From positions 5,208,001 through 5,272,000 of the forward strand of contig OY729512.2 of assembly GCA_963422445.2 (NCBI GenBank): a stretch of 64,000 bases of DNA, read 5' to 3'. This document shows, piece after piece, positions 46,593-56,794 of this stretch (position 1 is its first letter; the number at the start of each line of letters is the position of its first letter). Under the pieces are notes generated by a model that searched no databases, had not been told where the DNA came from, and saw only the letters and a program-made list of their open reading frames with translations. A program made the translations under genes and the position numbers. This stretch comes from G963422445 sp963422445. Its GTDB lineage: Bacteria > Pseudomonadota > Alphaproteobacteria > Thalassobaculales > Thalassobaculaceae.

Positions 46593-47826
46593 AGCTTGCA
46601 GAACGCTGCCTTGGATGATCGGGTGCGAACAGTGTCTGGTTTTCGAGCATGGCGCAGGCGACCGCGAGGAGCCGGTCGGCGACGGACCGCAGGGCACGGT
46701 CATGGCCGTGGCCGCGCGCTCTGAGCGCGGGGTATTTGGCCATGCTGGCGGCGTCATGCTGCACGGCGACGCTGGCCCAGTGGTAGAGGGCATCCTGCAG
46801 CCTGTTGTGGGCCGCCAGGCGGCGCACCACGATCAGGGTCTTGCCCGAGCGTTTGGTGACGGGAGCGACGCCGGACAGGCGCCGCAAGGCCTGATAGTCT
46901 CGCCGTCGCAGAGGATCATGCGCTTCTGCGAGCAGCGTGGCGAGGACGATCCTGCCGACGCCGGGAAGCGAGTTCAGGATTTCCACGTCACGCTGCCCTT
47001 GCATCCCCGGCGGTTCATCGGGGGACGGCGCCGACCGAGCCAGCGCCGCGGTCAGGCGGTCGATTTTCCGATATGCCCTGGCGATCTGCTGGGTGACGAC
47101 GGCCCGTTGCGAGAACACCACCTCGATATGGGCGACGGCGGCCACGGAGACGGCAGGCTCGCGAAGCCTCGCGAGCACGGTCTCGGCCTCGATGCGTCGA
47201 ACCCGATGGCGTTTCAGGAGACCGGCGATGGTCTTGACGCGGACGCGCCGCGCCTTGTCGGGGGTCGGTGCAAGGGTCCAGAGGTCACGGACCCAGGCCT
47301 TGGCGAGATCGCCCTCGACCTTGAGGAGCTGCGGATAGGTGCGCCAGAGCTTCTGACGGACCCGGTTCACGAGCCGCGTCCGATCGCCGGTGAGGTCGTT
47401 CGCGATGCGCGACCACTCGCGCAACTCGACGATCTCCGGAGCGGCCGGGTCCAGGTGCCGGAACGCGTGGCGGTCGGTTCGCAACGCATCACCGAGCGTA
47501 CGGGCATCGCGGCGGTCGTCCTTGGCGCCGGCTGGCGAGAAGCGGTCCCGGAAGCGGTCCAGTTGCTTCGGGTTGAGGGAGTGGAGCGCGAAGCCGCGTT
47601 CCATCAGGGTCTCCACCACAGGCCCATGCGGAACCTCGATGGCGACCCCGATGGCGGGCAGCTCGGCGTTCGCCGTGGCGACGAGCCAGTCCGCCATCTC
47701 CGCAAGCCCGGCGCCGCCGTGCCGGAAAGCCCGTTCTCCCAGGATCGTCCCTTCGCTGTCGATGATGCCGGCTTGGTGGGTCTCCGAGCCCCAGTCGATC
47801 CCCACGAAGCACTCAAGCCTTTCCAT
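46591..47826 (-). CDS. IS110-family transposase (DEDD recombinase)
   Basis: 411 residues. N-terminal RuvC-like DEDD domain: CFVGIDWGSETHQAGI (Asp11), GVAIEVPHGPVVETL (Glu) and AGAKDDRRDARTLGDAL (Asp-Asp). C-terminal domain: NSLPGVGRIVLATLLAEAHD, LRRLSGVAPVTKRSGKTLIV with the nucleophilic Ser. ATG 47826 has GGAGG. The stop codon overlaps the end of the neighbouring 1,497-bp IS, so the 3' flank of the element has been lost or replaced. Intact as a protein. Confidence 0.87.
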   Translation of the reverse strand: MERLECFVGIDWGSETHQAGIIDSEGTILGERAFRHGGAGLAEMADWLVATANAELPAIGVAIEVPHGPVVETLMERGFALHSLNPKQLDRFRDRFSPAGAKDDRRDARTLGDALRTDRHAFRHLDPAAPEIVELREWSRIANDLTGDRTRLVNRVRQKLWRTYPQLLKVEGDLAKAWVRDLWTLAPTPDKARRVRVKTIAGLLKRHRVRRIEAETVLARLREPAVSVAAVAHIEVVFSQRAVVTQQIARAYRKIDRLTAALARSAPSPDEPPGMQGQRDVEILNSLPGVGRIVLATLLAEAHDPLRRRDYQALRRLSGVAPVTKRSGKTLIVVRRLAAHNRLQDALYHWASVAVQHDAASMAKYPALRARGHGHDRALRSVADRLLAVACAMLENQTLFAPDHPRQRSAS

Positions 47827-48160
47827 GGCATTCCTCCGGTCTGTCGTGCCAACGGGCCGCCATGATGCCTTCCGGTCCCTGTACTGGCGCTCAAGGCGCA
47901 AACTCCCCACTGGGCGTCCATCATGGCCAGGGACCGAGGCACAGGTCCCCCCCCCTCCAGGTGCTCAAGGCGCAGGGGGCGTTCGGTCGCTCCCGATCCC
48001 TTGGCCCGTCCCGCCCGGAATGGACGGGATCCGCATGATGGCAGGAAGCCCTCACAGGCGGCACCCGCCCATCGGCTTCCCCTCCGCGCTACGCGCTCCG
48101 GGGAAGCCGATGGGCGGGCATCGCTGCTGCTATCCGAGCAATGGAGCAGACCCTCAATCA
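47827..48160 (-). other. Upstream non-coding region of the IS110 element (candidate bridge-RNA region)
   Basis: No open frame of interest. In IS110-group elements the sequence upstream of the recombinase gene is known to encode a bridge RNA that pairs with donor and target DNA. The region is of suitable length and GC-rich with several inverted repeats, but I cannot show an RNA fold or define the element end. The strongest hairpin is at 48064-48118. Confidence 0.3.
48064..48118. repeat. 19-bp perfect stem hairpin
   Basis: CCCGCCCATCGGCTTCCCC at 48064-48082 and its exact complement at 48100-48118, separated by 17 bases. No T-tract follows, so not an obvious terminator. Could be a REP-like element or part of the IS110 end. 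Confidence 0.8.
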
Positions 48161-48363
48161 CAACGTAACCTCACCGCGAACGAAGCGTCGTAAGAGGTAC
48201 AGGGGGCAAGGTTCATCGCATCCGTTGGTGAATGCCGGAAGCTGTTCGAGCGTGGCCTGTGGTTGGTTGACACGGAAGCAAGGGCGGTTCAAGGCGTGGT
48301 CTGCGACCGAGCGGCCCGCTTGCCGCCGCCACGGCGCGCGGCGCCGGACGGATCGGCCCCACG

Positions 48364-49250
48364 TCAGGCGGTGGCGGTGCGCCCGGCGATGAGCAGATTG
48401 GTGAGCCCGAGCAACACGGCGATACGCTGCGTGGTCTTCGCCAGCCCCCGATAGCGCACCTTCGCGTAGCCGAAGTGGCGCTTCACATACAGGAACGGAT
48501 GCTCCCGCCTTGTCCAGCCCCCGGCGCTTGCCGGCCTTCATCGCCACCGGCCAGTCCACGTCCGTGTCCCGGTCCCGCTCGCCCTTGCCCCCCTGGTAGC
48601 CCGCGTCGCCCCCACCCGCTCCGCGCGCCCGTGCCACAGCGCGTGCGCAGTGGCTACATCCGAGGTGTTCGCCGGCGGCGTCTCCAGGCTGTGTGTCAGA
48701 CCCGAGCGCGCATCCACCCCGATATGCGCCTTCATCCCGAAAGACCACGGATTGCCCTTCTTCGTCTGGCGCATCTCCGGGTCCCGCTCGCCCTTGCAGC
48801 TCGTCGGCGATGAGGCTCGCCTCCACGATCGTCCCCGTGCTCAAGCGGTGTCCGAGCGAGGCCGGATGCGCGTTGATCTCCTCGAACAGCGTCTCGCCCA
48901 GACCGGGCCTCTCCAGCAGCTAGCGAAAGTTCAGGATCGTCGTCTCGTCGGGTAGCGGACCCGACAGCCGCAGCCCCACGAACCGCCGCACCGACCCCAC
49001 CTCGGAGAGCAGGTCCTCCATCCCGGGGTCGCTCAGCTTGCAGAACAACTGCACGCAGCGCACCCGCAGCATCACCGCCAGCCGACAGGAACGCCGACCG
49101 CGCCCGGCCCTTCGGATAGAACGGCTTGACCTGCTCCTCCAGACGACCTCAGGGGAACCAGCCCGTCCATCTTCTCAAGAAACGCCTCGCGCCGCGTGCG
49201 ACGCTTCTTCCACGTCGTCCTCCAGTTCCGCAAACGTCGCTTGCTCCATG
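48364..49250 (-). pseudogene. IS5-family transposase, decayed copy 2
   Basis: The minus strand contains STGTIVEASLIADELQGRAG, GVDARSGLTHSLETPPANTS and VCEAPLRLREGAL-type shifted readings of the same transposase as 11875-12832, with several internal deletions (the MHQTKKGN region is retained as MRQTKKGNPWSFGMKAHIG). The right end keeps CCGACTTATTCAGACTTT. Clearly inactive. 49313-49769, between it and the ABC operon, shows no gene I can support. Confidence 0.7.
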
Positions 49251-49769
49251 GCCCGCCCTCCACTCCGTCGTCAGTGGACCTATTTTACCAACCCCGACTT
49301 ATTCAGACTTTCTATAGCGTGAGCGGATTCGCCTGACTTGGCGCTTGACTGCGTTCAGATCCACATCGCATCCGGCGGCTACGATGTGTTGGAAACAGAC
49401 ATGCGCCGCCGGTTTGCCCGGTCGCGATGCATGGTCCTGAAAACGGCGCACAACCATTATTCGGTTCACGACCATTCCTGCACCCTGTGTTCTGGCGGAG
49501 TTATGGGCGTGGGTGGCCGGGAGTGGTCGAGGCAGAACCGATCAAAGGGGCGTGGTCGGGCCATTGGCCGAGGATCCACGGCGCAGATGCCTCCGATGGT
49601 GACAATGTCCGAAAAGACGGTTATCGTTTTTACCCTGGGGGGTGATGCGTCTCCCTTACACGGAACAGGCTAGCGCCGAAGTTTGGCGATCAATCACCCA
49701 AGACGGCGCAAGCGCGGCTGGTTCACTCCGATGACGCATCATGGTCCCGGGAAACCAAGGGAGGTAACA

Positions 49770-51353
49770 ATGAGTACCGAGAGCAAAACTGACGAATTGA
49801 TGCCCCGCAGCGGCGTTACCCGCCGCACCTTCATGGAAAAATCCCTTGCCGCCGGAGTGGCGACCACTCTCGCGAGCACTTTCGCCGGTACGGCGTTTGC
49901 GGCGCCAAAGAAAGGCGGGCGTCTGCGTGTCGGACTTGGCCACGGGTCGACGACTGATTCCATGGATCCGGCAACGTTCGAAAACCTCTACACGCAGGTC
50001 TTGGGCAGTGCGGTTCGGAACAACCTTATGGAAGTCGACCAGAATGGCGATCTGATCCCCGAACTCGCGGAGAGCGTCGATGTCTCGTCCGACGCGAAGA
50101 CATGGAAGTTCAACTTGCGCAAAGGCGTAGAATTTCACAGCGGCAAGACACTGGATGCCAATGATGTCGTCGCGTCCATCAACCATCACCGCGGCAAGGA
50201 CTCCAAATCTGCGGCCAAGGCCCTTCTCGACGCGATTGTCGAGCTCAAGGCGGATGGCAAGAACGGCGTGGTCATCACGTTGAAGGAAGGAAACGCCGAC
50301 TTCCCTTTCATCATGAGCGATTATCACATCGTCGTCATGCCGGCGAAGGGCGATACAGTGGATTGGAGGTCGGGCGACGGAACCGGCACTTACATGCTCC
50401 AGAGTTACGAGCCCGGCGTACGCACAACACTCAAACGCTCCGCAAATTCCTGGAAAGAGGGCATGGGACACTTCGACGAGGCGGAAGTCATCACGATTGC
50501 CGATGTCGCTGCGCGCACGAATGCCCTGACCACGGGTGAGATTGACGCGATGGATCGGGTCGATCTCAAGACGGCTCATTTGCTCAAGCGTCGCCCAGGA
50601 GTCAATGTCGTGGAGACGAGCGGTACGCAGCACTACACCTTTGCGATGCGGACCGACACGCCACCCTTCGACAATAACGATGTGCGTCAGGCGCTCAAAT
50701 ATGCCATCGATCGCGAGGCGATCGTCAAGACGATCCTCCGGGGTCATGGAGTGGTCGGCAACGACCATCCGATCGGTCAATCGAACCGCTATCACGCGAG
50801 CGATCTGCCGCAGAAAACCTATGATCCGGACAGGGCAAGGCATCACCTCAAGAAGGCCGGCGCGGAAGGTTTGTCGGTCGAATTGAGCGCAGCTGACGCG
50901 GCGTTCGTCGGTGCAGTCGATGCCGCGGTTCTCTACAAGGAGCATGCGGCGAAGGCGGGCATCAACATCGATGTGGTCCGGGAGCCAAACGACGGCTATT
51001 GGGCAAATGTCTGGATGCAGAAACCGTACTGCGCCGTCTATTGGGGCGGGCGGCCTACCGAGGACTGGATGTTCTCTACAGCCTATTCGGCGGGTGCCAA
51101 ATGGAACGACAGTTTCTGGAACCATGATAAGTTCAACCAGTTGCTACTCGCTGCCAGAGCCGAACTCGACGAAACGAAACGCCGAGGCATGTACCAGGAA
51201 ATGCAGACGATCGTCAGTAACGAAGGCGGCGTTCTCGTTCCGATGTTTGCCAATTACGTCATGGGTCTGTCCGACAAGATCGGCCACGGAAAGATGGCCG
51301 CCAACTGGTCAATGGACGGCTTCAAGTGCATCGAGCGGTGGTGGTTCGCATAA
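49770..51353 (+). CDS. ABC-type peptide/opine substrate-binding protein (SBP family 5)
   Basis: 527 residues. GGGAGG seven bases before the ATG. A twin-arginine-like signal TRRTFMEKSLAAGVATTLAS (RR18-19) with probable cleavage at AFA-AP (about 44/45) precedes a family-5 binding protein: WKFNLRKGVEFHSGKTLDAN, YMLQSYEPGVRTTLKRS, DNNDVRQALKYAIDREAIVK and a C-terminal LVPMFANYVMGLSDKI. It delivers a peptide, nickel or opine-like ligand to the permeases. First gene of a four-gene operon. Tat export of a family-5 binding protein is common in alphaproteobacteria. Confidence 0.88.
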   Translation: MSTESKTDELMPRSGVTRRTFMEKSLAAGVATTLASTFAGTAFAAPKKGGRLRVGLGHGSTTDSMDPATFENLYTQVLGSAVRNNLMEVDQNGDLIPELAESVDVSSDAKTWKFNLRKGVEFHSGKTLDANDVVASINHHRGKDSKSAAKALLDAIVELKADGKNGVVITLKEGNADFPFIMSDYHIVVMPAKGDTVDWRSGDGTGTYMLQSYEPGVRTTLKRSANSWKEGMGHFDEAEVITIADVAARTNALTTGEIDAMDRVDLKTAHLLKRRPGVNVVETSGTQHYTFAMRTDTPPFDNNDVRQALKYAIDREAIVKTILRGHGVVGNDHPIGQSNRYHASDLPQKTYDPDRARHHLKKAGAEGLSVELSAADAAFVGAVDAAVLYKEHAAKAGINIDVVREPNDGYWANVWMQKPYCAVYWGGRPTEDWMFSTAYSAGAKWNDSFWNHDKFNQLLLAARAELDETKRRGMYQEMQTIVSNEGGVLVPMFANYVMGLSDKIGHGKMAANWSMDGFKCIERWWFA

Positions 51354-51379
51354 GCCGGGCCCAAGCGCGCCGTGCCGGC

Positions 51380-52336
51380 ATGACAAGGATTTCCGCCATG
51401 GTGGCCCAGCGATTGGCGCTGGGCCTCCTCACTCTGTTTGTAATCTCCCTGATCCTCTTTCTCGGCGTCGAACTGTTGCCGGGAGATCTGACAGAGGCGA
51501 TTCTAGGCCAGGCCGCCACCGAGGAGACGGTGGCGGCGTTCCGGCGCGAACTCAAACTCGACCTGCCGCCCCATGAACGTTACATCGCCTGGTTGCTGCA
51601 GATCTTGCAGGGCGACCTTGGAACGTCTCTTGCCAACAAACGGGAAATCACCGAGCTCATGGAGGTTCGGCTCGGCAACACGATATTTCTCGCGGTATTC
51701 GCAGCCGCCATCTCGGTACCTTTGGCCTTTGGGCTCGGCGTCCTGGCCGCGCTCTATCGCAACTCTTTTTATGACCGGAGTGTCAACGTTGTCACGCTGA
51801 CGTCGATTTCCTTTCCAGAGTTTTTCGTCGCCTATATCCTCATCTTCGTCCTTTCGGTGCAGTTCGGCTGGTTTCCCAGTATCTCGAATATCGGCGAGGA
51901 ACTCGGTTTCTGGGAGCGCGTCTACCGATCGATCTTGCCTGCTCTCACACTTACGCTGGTCATCGTGGCCCACATGATGCGCATGACCCGCGCTGCGATC
52001 ATCAATTTACTCGCAAGCCCCTACATCGAGATGGCCAACCTCAAGGGCTTGCCCCGTATCCATATTATTGTCAGGCATGCGCTTCCCAACGCCCTGGCGC
52101 CGATCATTAACGTCATCGTGATCAACCTCGCCTACCTTGTCGTGGGCGTCGTTATCGTCGAAGTGGTTTTCGTATATCCGGGCCTGGGTCAACTTCTGAT
52201 CGATGCGGTGCGCACGCGCGACATACCTGTCGTGCAGGCCACCTGCTTGTTCTTCGCTTCCGCCTACATTCTCCTCAATCTGACTGCGGATGTTCTTTCG
52301 ATCCTGACCAATCCGCGGCTTTTGCATCCGAGGTAG
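51380..52336 (+). CDS. ABC peptide transporter permease (DppB-like)
   Basis: 318 residues if started at ATG 51380 (an alternative ATG is at 51398). Six predicted TM helices. The first helix, VAQRLALGLLTLFVISLILF, is typical of DppB/OppB. The EAA loop is at VRHALPNALAPIINVIVIN (about residue 230), where it contacts the ATPase. Starts 27 bp after the binding-protein stop. Confidence 0.87.
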   Translation: MTRISAMVAQRLALGLLTLFVISLILFLGVELLPGDLTEAILGQAATEETVAAFRRELKLDLPPHERYIAWLLQILQGDLGTSLANKREITELMEVRLGNTIFLAVFAAAISVPLAFGLGVLAALYRNSFYDRSVNVVTLTSISFPEFFVAYILIFVLSVQFGWFPSISNIGEELGFWERVYRSILPALTLTLVIVAHMMRMTRAAIINLLASPYIEMANLKGLPRIHIIVRHALPNALAPIINVIVINLAYLVVGVVIVEVVFVYPGLGQLLIDAVRTRDIPVVQATCLFFASAYILLNLTADVLSILTNPRLLHPR

Positions 52337-52347
52337 AGGACAGGCCT

Positions 52348-53175
52348 TTGCAAAATACCTTTCGCCTAATTCGCGCTTCGCCCTGGAGCGCGCGTTTCGG
52401 AATGCTGGTCGTGCTGTTCTATGTGTTTCTCGCGGTCTTTGCGCCGGTGCTGACGCCTTACGGTGAATCCGAGATCGTTGCTGCCGAGTACGAGCCCTGG
52501 AGCGTCGAGTTTGTGTTCGGCACCGACAATCTCGGCCGCGACATGCTGACGCGTCTGATCTACGGGGCCCGGAACACGATCGGAATTGCTTTCGTGACGA
52601 CCTTGCTCGCATTTTTCATAGGCTGCGTCACCGGGTTTCTGTCGGCGACCCTGGGCGGGTGGACGGATCAGATCGTCGGCCGGATAGTCGATATATTGAT
52701 GGCCATCCCGACCTTGATCTTCGCGCTCATGATTCTGACGATCGTCGGTACAGCCATCCCGGTTCTGGTCATGGTCATCGCTGTCCTTGAGTCGACAAGA
52801 GTGTTCCGCCTGGCGCGCGCCGTGGCGATGAATATCGTGGTCATGGATTTCGTCGAAGTCGCGCGTCTGCGCGGCGAGGGCCTGTGGTGGATCATGCGTC
52901 GGGAGGTCTTGCCTAATGCCTTGCCGCCTCTGGTCGCCGAATTCGGGCTGCGCTTCTGTTTCGTGTTTCTTCTGATTGCCGCGCTCAGCTTCCTCGGGCT
53001 CGGGATCCAGCCGCCGACTGCCGATTGGGGCAGCATGGTCCGTGACAACGCGACATTGATCACGTTCGGCGATTTTACACCCCTTCTTCCGGCGGCATCC
53101 ATCGCTTTGCTGACGGTAGGCGTGAACTTCATCGTCGACTGGTTTCTCCACCAAACGGCTGGATTGAAGGAATGA
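52348..53175 (+). CDS. ABC peptide transporter permease (DppC-like)
   Basis: 275 residues from TTG 52348, preceded by AGGACAGG. An ATG at 52402 would remove part of the first TM helix, so TTG is preferred. Segments typical of DppC: FGTDNLGRDMLTRLIYGARN near residue 55 and LGLGIQPPTADWGSMVRDN. The EAA loop is at MRREVLPNALPPLVAEFG. Its stop overlaps the start of the ATPase gene. Confidence 0.86.
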   Translation: MQNTFRLIRASPWSARFGMLVVLFYVFLAVFAPVLTPYGESEIVAAEYEPWSVEFVFGTDNLGRDMLTRLIYGARNTIGIAFVTTLLAFFIGCVTGFLSATLGGWTDQIVGRIVDILMAIPTLIFALMILTIVGTAIPVLVMVIAVLESTRVFRLARAVAMNIVVMDFVEVARLRGEGLWWIMRREVLPNALPPLVAEFGLRFCFVFLLIAALSFLGLGIQPPTADWGSMVRDNATLITFGDFTPLLPAASIALLTVGVNFIVDWFLHQTAGLKE

Positions 53176-54848
53176 ATAGCAGCCAGAAACCTGACGGTGC
53201 CGGTGAACCCCTTCTGAAAATGATCGGGCTTCGGATCGAGGGTCGGGCCGACGATGAATGGCACGAGATCGTCCGCGGAGTGGATGTCGTGCTTCACCGG
53301 GGCGAGGTTCTGGGCTTGATCGGCGAGTCCGGCGCCGGCAAATCCACGATCGGCCTGGCGGCCATGGGCTATGCCAGGCCTGGTTGCCGGTTGTCGGCTG
53401 GCGATATCGTGTTCGACGGCGTCGAGCTGCGTACCGCGCCGGAAGATTACAAACGGAGCCTCAAGGGCGCGCGTATCGCCTATGTCGCTCAAAGCGCTGC
53501 AGCCGCTTTCAATCCGGCGCACCGTCTCATCAATCAATTTACGGAAGCCCCTGTCCTCCACGGCGTGAAATCCCGTGCCGAGGCAGAGGCCGACGGCAAG
53601 GAGTTGTATCGCCGCCTTCAGCTTCCCTATCCGGAACAGATCGGCTACAGGTATCCGCATCAAGTGTCCGGCGGTCAGCTTCAACGCGCCATGACGGCGA
53701 TGGCCATGTCCTGCCGGCCGGATCTGATCGTTTTGGACGAGCCGACAACTGCTCTCGACGTGACGACGCAGATCGAAGTGCTCGCGGCAATCAAGGATGT
53801 GGTGAAGCAGTTCAATACGGCTGCGATCTATATCACCCACGATCTGGCAGTCGTGGCGCAGATGGCCGACCGAATTATGGTGCTGCGTTACGGAAACCTC
53901 GTGGAGGAAGGAACAGTCGATCAGATCATCAATAATCCGAGGCAGGAATATACCCGGAACCTTTTGGCAGTGCGCACTTATCGCAAACCGGAAGCGCGGC
54001 CGCCGCCTGAAGAACCTCTCCTGCGAATCGATAACATCACCGCGAGATACAACAAGTCGGCGCGAGTTCTAGAAGATATAGACTTAAAGATTGGCCGCCA
54101 ACGCACAGTCGCGGTGGTGGGCGAATCCGGGAGCGGTAAAAGCACATTGGCCCGTGTCGTCACAGGTTTGCTTCCGCCCGAGGACGGTCGCGTCCTGTTC
54201 GACGGCGAAGTTCTGCCTTCGGCTCTGGGGCAGCGGTCGCGCGAGCAATTGCGACGAATGCAGATGATATATCAAATGCCTGACACGGCATTGAACCCGA
54301 GACAACGTTTACGCGAAACGATAGGCCGTCCGCTGACGTTTTATTTGGGGTTGAACGGCAGCGAACGCGACGATCGTGTGTGCGAACTGCTCGAGATGAT
54401 CGAACTCGATCCCGACGACTTCATCGATCGTTATCCTGGTGAGTTGTCGGGAGGGCAGAAGCAGCGCGTCTGTATCGCCCGGGCACTGGCCGCGCAGCCC
54501 GACCTGATCATCTGTGACGAAGTGACATCGGCACTCGACCAACTCGTCGCGGAAGAAATCCTCAAGCTGTTGCAGCGTCTGCAAGACGACCTTCATGTGT
54601 CCTACATGTTCATCACTCACGATCTTGCCACCGTCCGTGCAATCTCGGACGAAATCGTCGTCATGCTTCAGGGCCGCATCGTCGAACAAGGTCCCCGGAA
54701 CGACATTCTGACGCCCCCTCACCACGCGTACACCGACTTGCTGCTGTCATCGGTGCCGGAAATGGAGATCGGTTGGCTCGACCGGACGTTGCGGGAACGC
54801 GAAGACCGCAGGAAACGTGGTGATAGCGTGTTGGCGGCAGCCGATTAG
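53172..54848 (+). CDS. Double ABC ATPase of the peptide importer (DppD-DppF fusion type)
   Basis: 558 residues with two complete nucleotide-binding domains. NBD1: Walker A GESGAGKST (about 55), signature VSGGQLQRAM, Walker B DLIVLDEPTTALD. NBD2: Walker A GESGSGKST (about 320), signature LSGGQKQRV, Walker B DLIICDEVTSALD (Glu replaced by Asp-Glu-Val order but catalytic Glu retained). Each NBD is followed by the oligopeptide-specific extension. Fused ATPases of this kind replace separate DppD and DppF. ATGA overlap with the permease. End of the operon. Confidence 0.88.
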   Translation: MNSSQKPDGAGEPLLKMIGLRIEGRADDEWHEIVRGVDVVLHRGEVLGLIGESGAGKSTIGLAAMGYARPGCRLSAGDIVFDGVELRTAPEDYKRSLKGARIAYVAQSAAAAFNPAHRLINQFTEAPVLHGVKSRAEAEADGKELYRRLQLPYPEQIGYRYPHQVSGGQLQRAMTAMAMSCRPDLIVLDEPTTALDVTTQIEVLAAIKDVVKQFNTAAIYITHDLAVVAQMADRIMVLRYGNLVEEGTVDQIINNPRQEYTRNLLAVRTYRKPEARPPPEEPLLRIDNITARYNKSARVLEDIDLKIGRQRTVAVVGESGSGKSTLARVVTGLLPPEDGRVLFDGEVLPSALGQRSREQLRRMQMIYQMPDTALNPRQRLRETIGRPLTFYLGLNGSERDDRVCELLEMIELDPDDFIDRYPGELSGGQKQRVCIARALAAQPDLIICDEVTSALDQLVAEEILKLLQRLQDDLHVSYMFITHDLATVRAISDEIVVMLQGRIVEQGPRNDILTPPHHAYTDLLLSSVPEMEIGWLDRTLREREDRRKRGDSVLAAAD

Positions 54849-55332
54849 TAATCGGACAATCCCGGCGGTCGTCGCACTGCGCAGGCACGGGTTCTTCCTC
54901 CCGGCCGGGCAGGCGTTCGCCCGTCGGGTGATCGGCCCGGATGATGTCTCGATCGAAAGATCTGTGCTCCCGGGACAAGTTCAAATGGGGACTGGTAGCA
55001 AAATCCGGGATCTGTCATGCGCCCTGCATGGAGATACTGGAATTCTGATCGGCTCTTGGAGATGTTGAAGCAGGTTTCGGCAGACCCGTTGGCGTTGCAG
55101 GGCGAGGTCGCGCGTATGAAACGGCCGCTCGAAGAGCAGCAGGTTGATCACCGCAAGCGCAGCACGCCGGCGCGCTTGCGTGCGGAGAATGGCATCTCGG
55201 GTCAGAAGTTGCCGGCGGTGGATGCTTTCCTTGAACATCTCGAACAGGACGATGCCGGGTCGCCATATTCGTGACCTTGACTGCGTTCGGTGCACATATA
55301 TCCCGTACCGTCTGGCTCTTAGGAGTCTGACG
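54849..55332. other. Intergenic stretch without a supported gene
   Basis: Lies between the ABC operon and an ISAzo13 element. Several short open frames in both directions, one rich in charged helices (LEMLKQVSADPLALQGEVAR), none recognisable or with a good ribosome site. Confidence 0.4.
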
Positions 55333-55377
55333 GAAATTATATGTTCAGGTAGTGAGGTATTGTGTTCTACTTCACCC

Positions 55378-56794
55378 ATGAGACGCAATCTTGAGCTTGA
55401 AGCGACGATTGTTGAGAAGTCGGCTGCGGTGGCGGCGTTTCTCGACGAGCGAGGTCGTCGGATATGGGCGGGCACGGGGTCGCGTGCCCTTGGTTATGGA
55501 GGAGATGCTCTAGTGTCGGACCCGCCCGGGCTGTCGCGCCCGACGATCCGGGCGGGTCGCCGAGAGCTGGAGTCGGGCAGTGTGGGGGGCGGACGGATCC
55601 GCCGCCCGGGTGCGGGACGGCCTCAAACAAGCACTGAAGAAGCTGGTTGACCCGCTGGCTCGTGGCGGCCCGGAATCCGCTTTGAGGTGGACGTGCAAGC
55701 GTCGGGCGACGCTCACCGCGGCGCTGTCGAGAAGGGGCTGGACGGTGAGTTCGACGACGGTGGGCCGCCTACTCCACGCGCTCGGCTATAGTCTGCAATC
55801 GGTGCGCAAGAGTCGAGACGGGACATCGCATTCCGATCGAAAGGCACAGTTCACGCCTATCAATACGAAGGCGGAGACCTTTCTGCAACGTCGCCAACCG
55901 GTGGTCTCTGTCGACACCAGGAAGAAGGAGCTGGTCGGCGATTTCAGCAACGGTGGCCGGGACTGGCAGCCCAAGGGCAGGCCCGAGACATCACTGGTCC
56001 ATGATTTTCCTCGGGACGCGGCGGGCAAGGCGATTCCCTCCTGTGTCTATGACATGGGGCGTACCGAAGCGTGGGTGACTGTCGGGCGTGACCACGACAC
56101 CCCCGCGTTCGCCGTGGCCGCGCTGCGATGGTGGTGGCAACGCGATGGGGAACCGTCGCTACCCCGAGGCGCGCGAGTTGTCAATCACCGCCGATGCCGG
56201 CGGGAGCAACGGATATCGGTCGCGGGCCTGGACGCACGGACTACAGAAGTTCGCTGACGAGACGGGGGTGCGCATCCATGTCAGCCATGTTCCGCCGGGC
56301 CCCAGCAAGTGGAACAAGATTGAACATCGTCTGTTCTGCCACATCACCCAAAATTGGCGAGGCAAACCGCTAGGCTCAATTCGTGAATCGTAGGCATGCC
56401 TTGATGGAGGCTACGGTCATCAACGTCGGACGCCAGAAAAGCGAGCCTCCTGCAAGGGTTGATCGAAATGGCCATCAGCGGTCTCGACAGCCACCTCGGG
56501 CGGCTCAAGCCATGAAACTTACCCGTCCTCCGCGCCATGGAGCGTGGTTTTGACTACAGACTTGATCGAGTTATGCCTACGAATTGCGAATTGAGCCAAC
56601 CGCTACGTAGCTTCGAGACGATTGTTGACCTGACAGGCCGAACGCGAACCGCCGCCGGCCTTCGGGTCAAGGCCAAACTGGATAAGAGAAAATACCCCAC
56701 CGGAGAGGTCACAACGAAAGCGGAAATGGACGCCCTGTCGCTTCACCGAAACGCGGTCCACGGCGACTGGAACTACGAACTGCGGCCAAGATGA
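55378..56794 (+). pseudogene. ISAzo13-family transposase, multiply disrupted, copy 2
   Basis: MRRNLELEATIVEKSAAVAA at 55378 corresponds to copy 1. Frameshifts fall after IRRPGAGRP (about 55620) and near the ITADAG block (about 56150-56190). The conserved VVSVDTRKKELVGDFSNGGR and SKWNKIEHRLFCHITQNWRG remain. After GKPL the frame is cut by a 225-bp MITE and resumes as RSFETIVDLTGRTRTAAGLR to WNYELRPR. Inactive. Confidence 0.78.
56373..56597. repeat. 225-bp MITE-like inverted-repeat element
   Basis: Near-perfect 25-bp terminal inverted repeats (GGCTCAATTCGTGAATCGTA at the left, GGCTCAATTCGCAATTCGTA on the other strand at the right). Flanked by an exact 8-bp duplication AACCGCTA (56365-56372 and 56598-56605). 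No transposase gene. The GGCTC ends and 8-bp target would fit an IS1595-type parent, which is not in the window. Confidence 0.87.
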
